64,000 nt of DNA from Planctomycetes bacterium syqfu (lineage in GTDB: Bacteria > Planctomycetota > Phycisphaerae > Phycisphaerales > Phycisphaeraceae), in NCBI GenBank assembly GCA_020974905.1, contig CP087563.1, forward strand, positions 5,084,001 through 5,148,000. The letters run 5' to 3'. Position 1 is the first letter of the stretch, and every line of letters starts with the position of its first letter. Shown piece after piece: positions 1 through 9,526 of the stretch. Below the pieces are notes generated by a model. The model had not been told where the DNA came from and ran no database searches. It worked only from the letters and a program-made list of their open reading frames with translations. The position numbers and the translations under genes were made by a program.

Positions 1-2707
1 GCGCCAAACCCTCTGGATAGCGTATCTCTGGTAAAGCTGAACCGTCATCCGGAACTTCATACAACCGAATCTCCGCAGCAGCCGGTCCCTGGTCATACAA
101 CGCCGAGTAGCAACGCCCGTTGTCATGGAACGCTACCCAGAAGCCGTTTTCACTACTGGTGGTTCGCGCCCCTTCGTAGCCGTAGGTCACTTCGTCATTG
201 AGAACGATGTGGTCATACCATTGGTACTCTTGTGTCAGTGGATACGGATCGGTTGAATTGTCCGGTGAGATGCCGCTACGGAAACCGGTTCCCATGTAAT
301 TGCGTCCGGTCTTGATATCCATCACCTGATACCGCACAGCATTGTCCGGCACGAGTACGCGCAGGACATATGCCTTGTGCAGCTTGAGTTTGCCCCGACC
401 CACCCGATAGGCAAAGAACTCATTGTTGTTGGCTTGACGGTATTGACGGTTCTTGAACGACTCAATGGTGATGCCATCTTTCCATGTGCCATAAGCTCGG
501 AATTTCACCCAACTGTTGCGAATACCCCCTTGTTTATAGGGATGTGGGTCGTCGTTTGGATCGGCTGCACAGTTGATCACGTCGATGAGTTTGAGTTTGC
601 CATAGGGTGTTTGTTCGACGGTGTCCGCCAGTGGGGGCAGTGTCAGTTGATCACGCTGTTCGTAGCGCGGCTTGAAATGTTTTTCATCACCGTTTGGATA
701 GTTGGCAACGGCAATGACGTGTCCCTGTTGATCCAGTACGGTAACTCGGCCGGTGAACCATTCACTGTAATAAAGTTGGTTGGTCTGGGCTTGATCGAGT
801 GTGATAACGCTCTGCCAACGGTTGTTGGCTGTCGGTTTGATCGCGGTCTGACCACTTGCAAGTGGACGATGGAAACAGTCATGCAGGTCATAGGCAACAG
901 TGTATTGGCTGTGCGTGTTGGTGTTGCCTGCCCATGAAAAAATCAGGTCGAGATTTTTGGGAGGCACTGTTCCCATTTCAAATTGGTTCGGATCAGTCGC
1001 GGTGTTGGGTTTGCCATGTTGAGCCATCATGATGTTGGTTGCGTTTTTGACGGCGAGTTGTAACAGGCCGTTATACAGTCCGCCGCGTCGACGCCAGGTT
1101 GTGACTTGGATCGCCAGTTGATTGGCTTTGCCGAATTGGACATCTTTAGCTGGGATGGTGACCGTCAGGGGTGCCTGGTTTTCCATGGATTGGCCGAGCA
1201 ATTTGCCGTTGAAATAGACTTTGGCGGTGTCGTTGGGTGTGCCCAGGTTCAGGTGTAGATCATTGCCTTGCCAGTGGGATGGGACGATGACCTGTTGACG
1301 GAACCATGCGGGGCCGAGCTTGCCGTTGCCCTTGGGCATCCATTTATCTGCAACGATTTCAAGATCCCATTGGCTGTCGTCAAAGTCGGTCTTGTGATAA
1401 CCCAGTTTTTCGCCATGGCCTTGATGGTCTTGATCGAGTTTGTCGGGTGTGGTGTTGCGTGCGTCTTTGGCATTGAATTTGATGCTGCTGCCATCGGATC
1501 GGGTGTCATCAAGCTTGTATCGCCAAAGTCCGCGGAGATTGATGGGCTGGTAGAACGGCGCATCATCGGCGCTGCGTCCGACGGTGAAGTTTGCAAAGGT
1601 GATTTTGCCCGGTGCCTGAAGCATGTGGTTTTCGTAACCAATGACAAGGCGTTCGATCTTGGCAGTGTTTTGCAGTCGGAGAATATCGTCGAAGGTGCTT
1701 TGGCGTTTATATCGCGTAAAGCTCGACAGGGGAAGGATAACGCGTTGCCAACCGTTGTTGGATTGAGATGCGGGTTGGACGGCAAAGTCAGCTTGCCAGA
1801 CTTCCGTGCCGCGACTGCCCCATTTGTGTTTGCCTGTGGTCAGGCGGATGGTCATGTGGCCGGTGAGTTGGGTGGTGCGATACCAGAAGCTCAGGTGGTT
1901 GTAATCGCGCGCCTGCCAGACCTGGCCGTCATGATTGGAACTGAGGATTGCATCGACAAATTCAGCACTGTTGGGATACCAGACATCCAGTTCGATGCCG
2001 TCCATGTTTTTAAATGCATTTTTCACCGCACGGAGTTTGGGGCGTGTATCACTGGTCCCGCCATCCCGCCAGCCACTTTCCCAGTGTTTGGCTGAGAGGA
2101 CATCCTCGGGCAGATTGTCGGTGATGAGTAAAGCCAGTGTTGCCGGGCCGGGGGCAGGTTGCTGTGATAGTGGGCTGAGGTATTGGATGTTGAAGTGACT
2201 GCCATGGACACCGCCGCCTTTGTACCAATCCCATACGCGGATGGCCAGGGTGTTGGTCTTGCCCCATTGAATGGCATTGTCAGGGAGGATGGTGTAAATG
2301 TTTTCGGTGAATTTCCAGATCCCCAGGCTTTGTCCGTTGAGGTAGACTTCCGCGCCGTCGTCGGGCGTGCCGAGTTGGAGCATCAGTGTTTTGCCCTGCC
2401 AACTTGCGGGGATGGTGAACTGTTTGCGATACCAGGCAATGCCGTCGTAACCGATACCTTGTGTTTCCCAGTTGGTTCCGATGAGCAGATTACGCCATTG
2501 GCTGTCGTTGAATTGTGGTTCGTGAAATCCCTTTGAGGTGTCGCCACGGTCGCCACGTTTATGGCCTCGGTCAGCCATGAATTTCCAATTGCCGCTTAAG
2601 TCAATGGATGACGATTCCTGTGCATGCAGTGTTGCAGGATTGATCAATAACACTGTGAGCAGGAAAATAATCATATGCAGGCAGTGAGACGAAACGAATT
2701 TAAACAT
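1..2707 (-). CDS. Giant secreted sugar-binding/hydrolase-like protein (3' end beyond window)
   Basis: An open frame of about 902 codons runs without a stop from an ATG at 2707 to the left edge, so the C-terminus is missing. A GGAG about 11 bases upstream supports this start; an in-frame ATG at codon 12 is an alternative. Residues 1-30 are a signal peptide (hydrophobic run ending LHAQ). Two GH2-type jelly-roll sugar-binding modules are visible, each with AWYR/AWFR, LGTPDD/LGTPND and VYLNG/VYFNG motifs, near residues 90-180 and 480-570. From about residue 710 the sequence matches in layout a domain found in the two giant proteins at 40293-44462 and 44646-48923 (a beginning like IDVINC, an end like AAEIRLYEVPD). 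In those two proteins this domain leads straight into a barrel-like region, so the same is expected beyond the edge. It lies 68 bp downstream of a pseudopilin gene and behind a GntR-LacI regulator, suggesting an extracellular polysaccharide role. The exact activity is unknown. Confidence 0.85.
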   Translation of the reverse strand, partial: MFKFVSSHCLHMIIFLLTVLLINPATLHAQESSSIDLSGNWKFMADRGHKRGDRGDTSKGFHEPQFNDSQWRNLLIGTNWETQGIGYDGIAWYRKQFTIPASWQGKTLMLQLGTPDDGAEVYLNGQSLGIWKFTENIYTILPDNAIQWGKTNTLAIRVWDWYKGGGVHGSHFNIQYLSPLSQQPAPGPATLALLITDNLPEDVLSAKHWESGWRDGGTSDTRPKLRAVKNAFKNMDGIELDVWYPNSAEFVDAILSSNHDGQVWQARDYNHLSFWYRTTQLTGHMTIRLTTGKHKWGSRGTEVWQADFAVQPASQSNNGWQRVILPLSSFTRYKRQSTFDDILRLQNTAKIERLVIGYENHMLQAPGKITFANFTVGRSADDAPFYQPINLRGLWRYKLDDTRSDGSSIKFNAKDARNTTPDKLDQDHQGHGEKLGYHKTDFDDSQWDLEIVADKWMPKGNGKLGPAWFRQQVIVPSHWQGNDLHLNLGTPNDTAKVYFNGKLLGQSMENQAPLTVTIPAKDVQFGKANQLAIQVTTWRRRGGLYNGLLQLAVKNATNIMMAQHGKPNTATDPNQFEMGTVPPKNLDLIFSWAGNTNTHSQYTVAYDLHDCFHRPLASGQTAIKPTANNRWQSVITLDQAQTNQLYYSEWFTGRVTVLDQQGHVIAVANYPNGDEKHFKPRYEQRDQLTLPPLADTVEQTPYGKLKLIDVINCAADPNDDPHPYKQGGIRNSWVKFRAYGTWKDGITIESFKNRQYRQANNNEFFAYRVGRGKLKLHKAYVLRVLVPDNAVRYQVMDIKTGRNYMGTGFRSGISPDNSTDPYPLTQEYQWYDHIVLNDEVTYGYEGARTTSSENGFWVAFHDNGRCYSALYDQGPAAAEIRLYEVPDDGSALPEIRYPEGLA

Positions 2708-2775
2708 ATGTCGGACTCCGGGAGAGGGCCAAAACAATGGCCTGAAAAAACAGGTTGAAGTTGGTGAGATGGTGT

Positions 2776-3615
2776 TTATGGCAACAGGTAGGGATCGAGC
2801 TGCCCGTTGAAGATTTCCAGCAAGCCCTCACCACCGCGGACATTGACTTTGGTACCGTTGGTGTTTTGGGCAATGCGACTTTTGGCAAGGGAACTGTTGA
2901 TCCAGTTGTTATTGCGGTTGTACACCAGGTTGTCAGGATCGCGCCATGTATGGGCTGATCCATCGACATTCAGAAAGTTGTAGGTCTGACCATGCCAGGG
3001 CAGGCGTGATGCGTTGCTTTTGGGTGCATGGTCATAGGCGATGCCGAAGTTGCTCGGCAGCAGGTCAACGATGTGCCCGGGCCATTGGTCGAAGGTGTTG
3101 TCGATCTTGCCGAAGTAACTTGCTGCAATCAGTTCGTTGGTCTCGTAGGAGGTGCCCACATCGTGACGATTGCCATAAAGTTTTTTGTTGGTTTGTGTGT
3201 CGGATCGCGTGATTTGTGCCTGGTTCCAACTCCGGTAATAGTCATCCAGAGGGCAATAGAGAATGCTCGGCTGATTGGTGTTGGGATCGAGAATGCCTTC
3301 CTCAAGCAAGGTGCCCAGGTGTCGTCTTCTTGGGTCGGATTGACGTGAGATCATGTTGGTTTCATGTTTCTGATAACCCATGAGATAACCGTCATTGTTG
3401 ACCGCATAGACTTGCGTTGACACACCAATCTGCCGGAGATTGGCAAGGCACTGTGAGGTCTTGACTGCGTCGCGTGCTTTGGCCAATGCGGGCAGCAGGA
3501 TGGCAATGAGCAGACTCACAATGCTGATCACAACGAGCAGTTCGATGAGTGTGAACGCGGTGCGTGCGATAGATTCATTCCGCAGGCGTGCAGGTTGTTG
3601 CATAAAGCCAAACAT
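2776..3615 (-). CDS. Type IV pseudopilin-like secreted protein (regulator/hydrolase cassette 1)
   Basis: A 279-residue protein with the prepilin cleavage/methylation signature [13 protein letters not shown] at about residues 20-32, followed by a long hydrophobic helix ([15 protein letters not shown]) and then a large extracellular domain. Near the C-terminus is [10 protein letters not shown], the usual D-G-containing closing motif of planctomycete prepilin-like proteins. The family is processed by a prepilin peptidase and held in the inner membrane or assembled in a pseudopilus. No pilus assembly genes adjoin it. It lies between a sugar-type regulator and a giant secreted protein, all on the minus strand with 38- and 68-bp gaps, so it probably belongs to that operon. 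Related pseudopilins occur at 39373-40131 and 50532-51356 in the same kind of context. The ligand is unknown. Confidence 0.9.
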   Translation of the reverse strand: MFGFMQQPARLRNESIARTAFTLIELLVVISIVSLLIAILLPALAKARDAVKTSQCLANLRQIGVSTQVYAVNNDGYLMGYQKHETNMISRQSDPRRRHLGTLLEEGILDPNTNQPSILYCPLDDYYRSWNQAQITRSDTQTNKKLYGNRHDVGTSYETNELIAASYFGKIDNTFDQWPGHIVDLLPSNFGIAYDHAPKSNASRLPWHGQTYNFLNVDGSAHTWRDPDNLVYNRNNNWINSSLAKSRIAQNTNGTKVNVRGGEGLLEIFNGQLDPYLLP

Positions 3616-3653
3616 CTCTCATGTCTCCTTCAAGTTGTACATGTGAATGCGAC

Positions 3654-4877
3654 TTACTGAGCGGTCGAATTCATGGGATCGATCAACACGGGCTTGACCA
3701 GGTGATTGGTTTTGTCCTGGCAGGTCACATGCCCAGCGTCAGTGGGCTGACCGAGCAGGACATCAATGAGCGTCCGACCAATGAGACTGTTGGACTTGTC
3801 GACGGTCATCACGGGTTTGAAAGTTGAATGCTGTGAATAAGGATGCGAATCATAAAAATTGTCATAGCCATAGATGGCGACATCTTCCCCGGGCTTGATG
3901 TCCAGCAGCTTGCAGGCTTCAGCGACTTCATAGGCGGCTGCATCATTGGTCGCAAGAATCACATCCATCTTGCCATGATCCCGAACGTGTTCGAGCATGT
4001 AGCCTGCAATGGTGCGCGCGTTGCGATGCAGTTGCTGGTCGGCTGGTTCATTGATCAGATTATGCGGGACACGGATGGCAGGCAGGGGATGGATACTGTT
4101 TTCCTGACAGGCCTGAAGGTACCCGCGATCGCGCTGTCCCAACCATGGCCTGCGGTTATCCAGTGAACCACTGACCGCCCAGAGTCGGAGTATCTTCTTA
4201 GCGCCATGGTCGATGGCATGTTGCGTTAACGCCTTCATCCCGCCGCAATGATCCGATGCCACGCAAGGCACACCCAACGCCAGGTTCAACTCACTGAAAG
4301 CCACCGTCGGGATACCGATTTTCACAGCCTGCCTCAGCACGTCCGGCGCGACATTGCGCAATGCAACCAATCCCGCTGGGCGCTGCGCCAGTAACCAGCG
4401 TCCGCCGTCGTTGTTGAGTCTTTGCCACTGAACACCCAACGCGTGATAGCCGGATTCGATGGCATGGAGATTGGCGTGCTGTTCGACATCCCAGTCGGCT
4501 GCTGCTGTCCCTGCGTTTTCGTGTTCGTTATCAAATCCCTGACGCATGCCGCGTTCACCGAGCATGGCAATGACGCCTTCCAGGGCACTGACATCCTTTG
4601 GGTTCTGGGTGTCAGGCAGCGTTGCCACCGAACCGGTACAACTCGGATCAATGAGTATCCGACGATGCGCTGAGACCCGTCGTACTGCGCCCACGGTCTC
4701 CAGATCATCAAGCAGCGTTCGCAAGAGCCCGCGTGAAATCTCCATCTGGCTGCACAGGTCACGCTCGGATGGCAGCTTCTGCCCCCGGTTGATCTTCCGC
4801 TTCTGCAGCAGTGACCGAAATCGATCCAATGCTGAAGCGCGCTTGCGGGTGAGTCCGATGGTTTGCATTTGTGACAT
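3654..4877 (-). CDS. Hybrid transcription regulator: GntR-type HTH with LacI-type sensor domain
   Basis: A 407-residue regulator. The N-terminus (about residues 15-80) is a GntR-type winged helix with the hallmark LPSERDLCSQMEISRG and a following recognition/wing region. From about residue 100 the protein resembles LacI/GalR periplasmic-binding-like sensor domains, with VAIYGYDNFYDSHPYSQ near the C-terminus, the typical D-N-containing LacI effector region. This domain order is that of AraR-type sugar repressors. It is the first gene of a minus-strand run with the pseudopilin (38 bp downstream) and the giant secreted protein. It most likely controls that run in response to a sugar, and perhaps also the divergent autotransporter. 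The effector is not deducible. Confidence 0.88.
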   Translation of the reverse strand: MSQMQTIGLTRKRASALDRFRSLLQKRKINRGQKLPSERDLCSQMEISRGLLRTLLDDLETVGAVRRVSAHRRILIDPSCTGSVATLPDTQNPKDVSALEGVIAMLGERGMRQGFDNEHENAGTAAADWDVEQHANLHAIESGYHALGVQWQRLNNDGGRWLLAQRPAGLVALRNVAPDVLRQAVKIGIPTVAFSELNLALGVPCVASDHCGGMKALTQHAIDHGAKKILRLWAVSGSLDNRRPWLGQRDRGYLQACQENSIHPLPAIRVPHNLINEPADQQLHRNARTIAGYMLEHVRDHGKMDVILATNDAAAYEVAEACKLLDIKPGEDVAIYGYDNFYDSHPYSQHSTFKPVMTVDKSNSLIGRTLIDVLLGQPTDAGHVTCQDKTNHLVKPVLIDPMNSTAQ

Positions 4878-5459
4878 AGATGAATTTCTGTTTTGGACCT
4901 TGATCGGCGACCTGACTGAGCCGTCTGATCACCGATTCAGACTTTGCCGATGACCTGATCAAAGTCTAGCTCCAGCAGGAGGGTGATCAACGATTTTGCA
5001 CCAACTATTTGGTTTTAAAAAATAGACCAAATGAAAATCGGATTTTCTGGATAGAACGTCAAGATGTTTTTTTATAATTGTTTATGCATGTCTGATGAAC
5101 CTGTCGTTTAACCCATGTCAAGCCCAAAGCAATGGCAGAAAACATTTCAGATCAGAAGCTTGAAGTGTTTGGTTCATCAATCAAGGTTATCGGGATAACA
5201 TTTGTGTCATTTTGTCGCAAATCACGTTCAATTCGCCAATAAGACTAAATTTTCTCATGTACTGGGAAAAATGTACCGATGGAATCTCCACGTTAATTGA
5301 ATACAAAACCAATCGGTCTTTTTTTAAGTTCCCCATCTCCCGCCGGACTTCCAAGACAGATCGTAATGATGCGATGAGCATCAGCAGACATGCATTTTTG
5401 ACCAGGCTGATTCACGTGATGAATCCGCTGAGCTGTTTCTTTATCAGGAGTGATGCAAC
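4878..5459. other. 582-bp divergent intergenic region between regulator and autotransporter
   Basis: No convincing gene is seen here. Short open frames on both strands lack ribosome sites and coding character. The region is AT-rich from about 5010 to 5330 and should hold the promoters of the minus-strand regulator operon and the plus-strand autotransporter. It contains one clear palindrome at 5186-5199. Confidence 0.6.
5186..5199. promoter_or_regulatory. Palindromic operator-like site GTTATC-GG-GATAAC
   Basis: Six-base arms (GTTATC and GATAAC) are perfectly complementary around a two-base centre. The site lies in the divergent gap about 310 bp from the regulator start and 260 bp from the autotransporter start. 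GntR/AraR-type repressors bind short palindromes of this size, so the hybrid regulator is the natural candidate. Assignment is inference from position only. Confidence 0.35.
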
Positions 5460-7832
5460 ATGCGTCGGAAGACCCAATCCATTCTCAAAACGTTTGGCAC
5501 ACTGGCCTGTTTGGCTTTACCCATGACGGTCAATGCTAATCCGGTACAGCAAGATCCGGGTGACTACACTTGGAACGGTGGTTCATCTGAGAACACCAAC
5601 GTCAGTACCCCCGAAAACTGGGTGGGTGGCGAAGCACCAGCAGGTGTTGGTGACAACCTGTTTTTTGAAGGCGGTAATCAGGCCGATTACACGGAGGTTA
5701 TTTTCGATGACGATGGTGGTCTCTATAACAACATCACCTTCAACGCTGGTGCCGGACTCTTCGCGCTTGAAGGTGCAGATGGCGTGAGTATTGCGTTGTC
5801 TGACGGTTCGGTGATCACCACGTTGAGCAGCAACATTATCAACGGCTCAGAGTACGAACAGGGTATCACCGTGCCCCTGATGCTAATTGGTGATCTGACG
5901 TTGGATACCCAGAACAGTTGTCTCATCGGGATGGGCGGCTGGACCGCCGGTTCCGGCTCCGTGGTCACCAAGACCGGTGAACATGGCATCCAGCTTCTGG
6001 GTGATTTCAGCGAATTTACGGGCACCTTTGACGTCAAGGAAGGTTGGATGGGCTTTGAATCTTACAACGGTTCTGCAGCAGCCGACGCCTTTGGTGGCAG
6101 CATCATCATGCATGAAGACACTATCCTCTACGGCGTTGACACCATGGCAGGTAATCTCACCATGCTCACTGGTTCGCACCTTTACATCGGTGATGCCTAT
6201 GCGGACAGCAACAATCACGTGATGACCGTCAACGGCGACGTCACGGTTGAGACCGACACCACCACGTTCTTCACCATCAAAGTTGCAGAAGATCAGTCCA
6301 CCACCAATGACCAACTCGTCGTTGAAGGTAACGTCTATATCGAAACCGGCCACAAGATCAGTTACGACATTGATAACCTCGGTCGACTCACTGTGGACCC
6401 GGATGCGGATGGGGGCCCGATCACACAGACCTTCCGCGTGATCACCTGTAACGGTGATGGCGGTATCCTCGTGAGCAATTGGGATGAAAGTGAACCTTTC
6501 CCTGAGTTTGACGTGATTGTCGAACTGATCAATTCGGCCTTGGTCGATGCGGAACTGGTCTATACCTATGGTGCTACTGAGGCCGATCCGGACACCGTTG
6601 ACCTGGTTGTCAAGGAAGTCTACACCATGGCCGAGTTTATTCAGGGGCGTAATCTCAATGCGTCATTGGCAACATACATGGATAATTTCCTGCAAGCCGG
6701 TTACGTCCAGACACCCACGGACGCTGGTCTCAAGCGTTTGTTCTATGCCTTGCAGTATTACTCAACAGAGCAGATGACTGCTTTGATGACCGAGCTTTCC
6801 AACAGTGTGCAGAGTGCTGCCGTAGCAGAGAATGTGGCTGTGCAGTTAAACCGCACGTTTGCAGACAATCTCAACGGTCACATTGGTCAGCGTCGTGCCA
6901 ACCTGCCGCGCGTCTCCATGTTCAATGGTCTGACGGATCAACCGCACATGCTTGCCCAGAACCAGGAAGACAAACCTGAAGACGTGGTGGGTAAAGAAGT
7001 GCAGGACATGACGATGCAAGGTGACTGGGGCGTCTTTGCCAAGGCATACGGTCTGTTTGCCAATCAGGACTCCAGCTCGCAGGTCAACGGTTATTCCGCG
7101 GACACCGTCGGTGTGCAGTTCGGTTTGGATAACCAGATCAATGACCAGTGGCTGGTTGGTTTCGCAATGGACTATGCCATGACCGATGTCACCATGGACA
7201 ACAGTGCAGGCGACATGCAGATCAACACCATCCGCATCGGTCCGTTCGTCTCCTATGCCAAGGATGCCTGGATGATCAACGCCAGCCTGACCTATGGCAA
7301 TCACACCATCGACAGCAACATCGATACCGGCTACTGGGGTTTGACCGACGACAGCTATGAAGCCAACGACATGACGATGTTCATCGGCGGCGAATACCGC
7401 TACAAGCTCAGCGATGTCTGGGCTTTGACCCCCAGTGCATCATTGCAATACACCTACTACAACCGTGCAGGTTATTCGCAGTCAGCTTCGGGTTTTGCCA
7501 TTGATTCGCAGGATATCAACACGCTGCACTCACGTCTGGGTGTCAAACTTGATGGTCAGATCAAAGCCATGAACATGACGTTTCTGCCCGAGGTCTCTCT
7601 GGGTTGGGAACACGAGTTCATCCAGGACGATGATCCCGTTGATGCCTACAGCTTTGGCAACTACGCTTTTTCCTCCAAGACCATCACCCCGGATCAAAAC
7701 AGTGTGTACTTTGGTGCCGGCGTTACCGCTTTGGTCAAAGACAACTGCAGCGTCTTCGTGAACTACGAAGGCAACATCGGCAGCGACAGCGACACCCACG
7801 GCATCTCCGGCGGGATTCGCTTCACCTTCTGA
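5460..7832 (+). CDS. Autotransporter-type surface protein with C-terminal beta-barrel
   Basis: A 790-residue protein with a signal peptide (residues 1-26, ending MTVNANP), a passenger of beta-helix character (WNGG...NWVGGEAP opening, repeated G-D/N turns) and a C-terminal domain from about residue 520 that begins GDWGVFAKAYG and ends in the aromatic C-terminus GGIRFTF. This is the layout of type V autotransporters: the barrel inserts in the outer membrane and exposes the passenger. An alpha-helical linker region precedes the barrel (about residues 440-490). The start is fixed by AGGAG nine bases before the ATG. It is followed by a strong terminator at 7866-7902, so it is a single-gene unit. 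The passenger function (adhesion, enzyme or matrix) cannot be told. Confidence 0.88.
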   Translation: MRRKTQSILKTFGTLACLALPMTVNANPVQQDPGDYTWNGGSSENTNVSTPENWVGGEAPAGVGDNLFFEGGNQADYTEVIFDDDGGLYNNITFNAGAGLFALEGADGVSIALSDGSVITTLSSNIINGSEYEQGITVPLMLIGDLTLDTQNSCLIGMGGWTAGSGSVVTKTGEHGIQLLGDFSEFTGTFDVKEGWMGFESYNGSAAADAFGGSIIMHEDTILYGVDTMAGNLTMLTGSHLYIGDAYADSNNHVMTVNGDVTVETDTTTFFTIKVAEDQSTTNDQLVVEGNVYIETGHKISYDIDNLGRLTVDPDADGGPITQTFRVITCNGDGGILVSNWDESEPFPEFDVIVELINSALVDAELVYTYGATEADPDTVDLVVKEVYTMAEFIQGRNLNASLATYMDNFLQAGYVQTPTDAGLKRLFYALQYYSTEQMTALMTELSNSVQSAAVAENVAVQLNRTFADNLNGHIGQRRANLPRVSMFNGLTDQPHMLAQNQEDKPEDVVGKEVQDMTMQGDWGVFAKAYGLFANQDSSSQVNGYSADTVGVQFGLDNQINDQWLVGFAMDYAMTDVTMDNSAGDMQINTIRIGPFVSYAKDAWMINASLTYGNHTIDSNIDTGYWGLTDDSYEANDMTMFIGGEYRYKLSDVWALTPSASLQYTYYNRAGYSQSASGFAIDSQDINTLHSRLGVKLDGQIKAMNMTFLPEVSLGWEHEFIQDDDPVDAYSFGNYAFSSKTITPDQNSVYFGAGVTALVKDNCSVFVNYEGNIGSDSDTHGISGGIRFTF

Positions 7833-7865
7833 TCCGTCAATCAAACAAGTATCTCCTCAACCAAA

Positions 7866-7902
7866 AACACCCAGGACAGGGAACGTCCCGGGTGTTTTTT
7901 AT
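7866..7902 (+). terminator. Rho-independent terminator of the autotransporter gene
   Basis: A 12-bp stem with one mismatch (AACACCCAGGAC at 7866-7877 pairing with 7885-7896), a seven-base loop and a run of Ts from 7895. It begins 33 bp after the autotransporter stop. The A run before the left arm could also make it work weakly in the opposite direction. Confidence 0.85.
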
Positions 7903-7920
7903 TTGAGTTTGAACCAGAAT

Positions 7921-7957
7921 AAAAAACAACCCCGAATCGCGTGATCCGGGGTTGTTT
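7921..7957 (-). terminator. Rho-independent terminator of glyA
   Basis: An inverted repeat (AAACAACCCCG at 7924-7934 pairing with 7947-7957) sits 27 bp past the glyA stop. On the minus strand it is followed by a T run (A run at 7921-7926 on the plus strand). Together with the terminator at 7866-7902 it separates the two convergent genes. Confidence 0.8.
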
Positions 7958-7983
7958 GTTGATTGGTTTATCGTGTGTCGGTT

Positions 7984-9255
7984 TTAGTGGGGCATGGGGA
8001 ACTTGCCAGCCAGTTCAGCGACCTGCTTGCGGATGTCAGCGAGCTTGGCTTCATCGCCATTGCTTTGCAGGGCTGCGTCGATGAGACCAGCCACTTCGGT
8101 GATGTCCGCTTCCTTCAAACCACGGGTGGTCAGGGCAGGGGTGCCCAGTCGGACGCCGGAGGTTTTGAACGGGCTGCGGGTTTCGTTGGGGACGGTATTC
8201 ATGTTGGTGATGATGCCCGCCATTTCAAGCCATAGGGCGGCTTCCTTGCCGGTGAGTTCGGGGAAGACCGGACGAAGGTCAACGAGGACCAGGTGGTTTT
8301 CCGTGCCGTTGGCAGCAAGCTTGTAACCCTTGGCCATGAGTGCTTGAGCCAATGCTTTACCGTTCTTGACGACTTGATCTGCATAGGTTTTGAAGCCCGG
8401 TTCGAGTGCTTCCTTGAAGCAGACAGCTTTGCCAGCGATGACGTGCATCAGCGGACCACCCTGCGTGCCGGGGAAGACCGCCTTGTTGATCTTCTTGGCA
8501 AGTTCTTCGTCGTTGGTCATGATCAGACCACCACGCGGACCGCGAAGGGTCTTGTGGGTCGTGGTCGTGACAACGTGACAGTGGGGGAACGGTGAGGGGT
8601 GAGCACCACCTGCACAAAGACCAGCGATGTGAGCGATGTCGGCCCACAGCAGACAGCCGTACTTGTCAGCAATCGCGCGGAAGCCTGCAAAGTCGATGGT
8701 CTTGGGATGGGCCGAGTAACCGCACATGATCAGCTTGGGCTTGTGTTCCTTGACGACAGCTTCGACGGATGCCATGTCGATCGCGCCGTAGTCCACGGAC
8801 GATTCATCGGTGACCAGCTTGTAGGTGACCGGGTTAAGCCACTTGCCGGAGATGTTCACCGGGCTGCCGTGGGTGAGGTGTCCGCCTTCGGAGAGTTCGA
8901 TGGCAGCAAACGTGTCGCCCGGTTCAAGCAATGCGAATTGGACTGCCAGATTCGCTGACGCGCCGGAGTGCGGCTGGACATTGGCAAAGGAGCAACCAAA
9001 GAGCTCGCAGGCACGGTCGATGGCCAGTTGTTCGATACTGTCATAAAAACCGCAGCCCGAGTAGTAACGCTTCTGCGGGTAACCTTCGCAGTACTTGTTG
9101 GTTAAGCAGCTTCCGACAGCTTCCATAACCGCTTGTGAAGTATGGTTTTCGCTGGCAATCATTTCCAGGGTGCATTCCTGACGGGCAGCTTCGGATTCGA
9201 TGAGCTGAGCCACGGAGGGATCGACAGCGGTGAGGTTGGGCAGATTCTCTGACAT
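7984..9255 (-). CDS. glyA: Serine hydroxymethyltransferase
   Basis: A PLP enzyme that interconverts serine and glycine and supplies methylene-tetrahydrofolate in the cytoplasm. The 423-residue product has the family hallmarks: [10 protein letters not shown] near the N-terminus, [13 protein letters not shown], the cofactor site ADIAHIAGL, and the PLP lysine in [14 protein letters not shown] (about K235). [11 protein letters not shown] and the C-terminal [15 protein letters not shown] are also present. An in-frame ATG exists 42 bases upstream (9297), but GGAG lies about nine bases before the ATG at 9255 and the family usually starts there (MSENLPN). A terminator follows at 7921-7957. It appears monocistronic. 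Confidence 0.95.
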   Translation of the reverse strand: MSENLPNLTAVDPSVAQLIESEAARQECTLEMIASENHTSQAVMEAVGSCLTNKYCEGYPQKRYYSGCGFYDSIEQLAIDRACELFGCSFANVQPHSGASANLAVQFALLEPGDTFAAIELSEGGHLTHGSPVNISGKWLNPVTYKLVTDESSVDYGAIDMASVEAVVKEHKPKLIMCGYSAHPKTIDFAGFRAIADKYGCLLWADIAHIAGLCAGGAHPSPFPHCHVVTTTTHKTLRGPRGGLIMTNDEELAKKINKAVFPGTQGGPLMHVIAGKAVCFKEALEPGFKTYADQVVKNGKALAQALMAKGYKLAANGTENHLVLVDLRPVFPELTGKEAALWLEMAGIITNMNTVPNETRSPFKTSGVRLGTPALTTRGLKEADITEVAGLIDAALQSNGDEAKLADIRKQVAELAGKFPMPH

Positions 9256-9373
9256 TGGGGCTTTCTCCAGCATGGATGTTGGTTTCTGGGAAGCCACATA
9301 GTTTAGAGGCTAGGTGACAGGATGACAATTCAAAGCATTTGGGATATCGAATTTTGGATTTCGGATTGTTACA

Positions 9374-9459
9374 ACCGCTTGCGGTTTAGCGCTCCATTGA
9401 TCGAACGGACGCCCATCACGTTATTCGAATCTCACATGACGCGCTAAACCGCAAGCGGT
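9374..9459. repeat. Long inverted repeat of the 'aaccgc/gcggtt' type
   Basis: The 19-base arms 9374-9392 (ACCGCTTGCGGTTTAGCGC) and 9441-9459 are perfectly complementary and 48 bp apart. Each arm itself contains the small palindrome ACCGCTTGCGGT. A single copy of the arm occurs at 22345-22364 and a related pair at 15041-15117. This looks like a REP-type intergenic element. Confidence 0.75.
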
Positions 9460-9471
9460 CTATGATTCGGA

Positions 9472-9526
9472 CGAAATCCGAAATCCGAAATCCGAAATCC
9501 GAAATCCGAAATCCGAAATCCGAAAT
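9472..9526. repeat. Heptamer tandem repeat (CGAAATC)n next to a stop codon
   Basis: Seven full CGAAATC units plus a partial eighth run directly up to the stop codon of the minus-strand PQQ/TPR gene, whose last codon is at 9527-9529. The copy number may vary by slippage. Its function is unknown. Confidence 0.85.

Noticed and set aside
377-2095. Long plus-strand open frames (186 and 275 codons) at 377-937 and 1268-2095
   Set aside because: They lie antisense to the 902-codon minus-strand frame, which has a signal peptide and sugar-binding modules; they have no ribosome sites and no domain.
7984-9255. A riboswitch or regulatory RNA before glyA
   Set aside because: The upstream 200 bp is filled by repeats, and no glycine-riboswitch-like conserved core was seen.
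9472-9526. Possible CRISPR array
   Set aside because: It is a 7-bp tandem repeat without spacers; no repeat-spacer pattern exists anywhere in the window.
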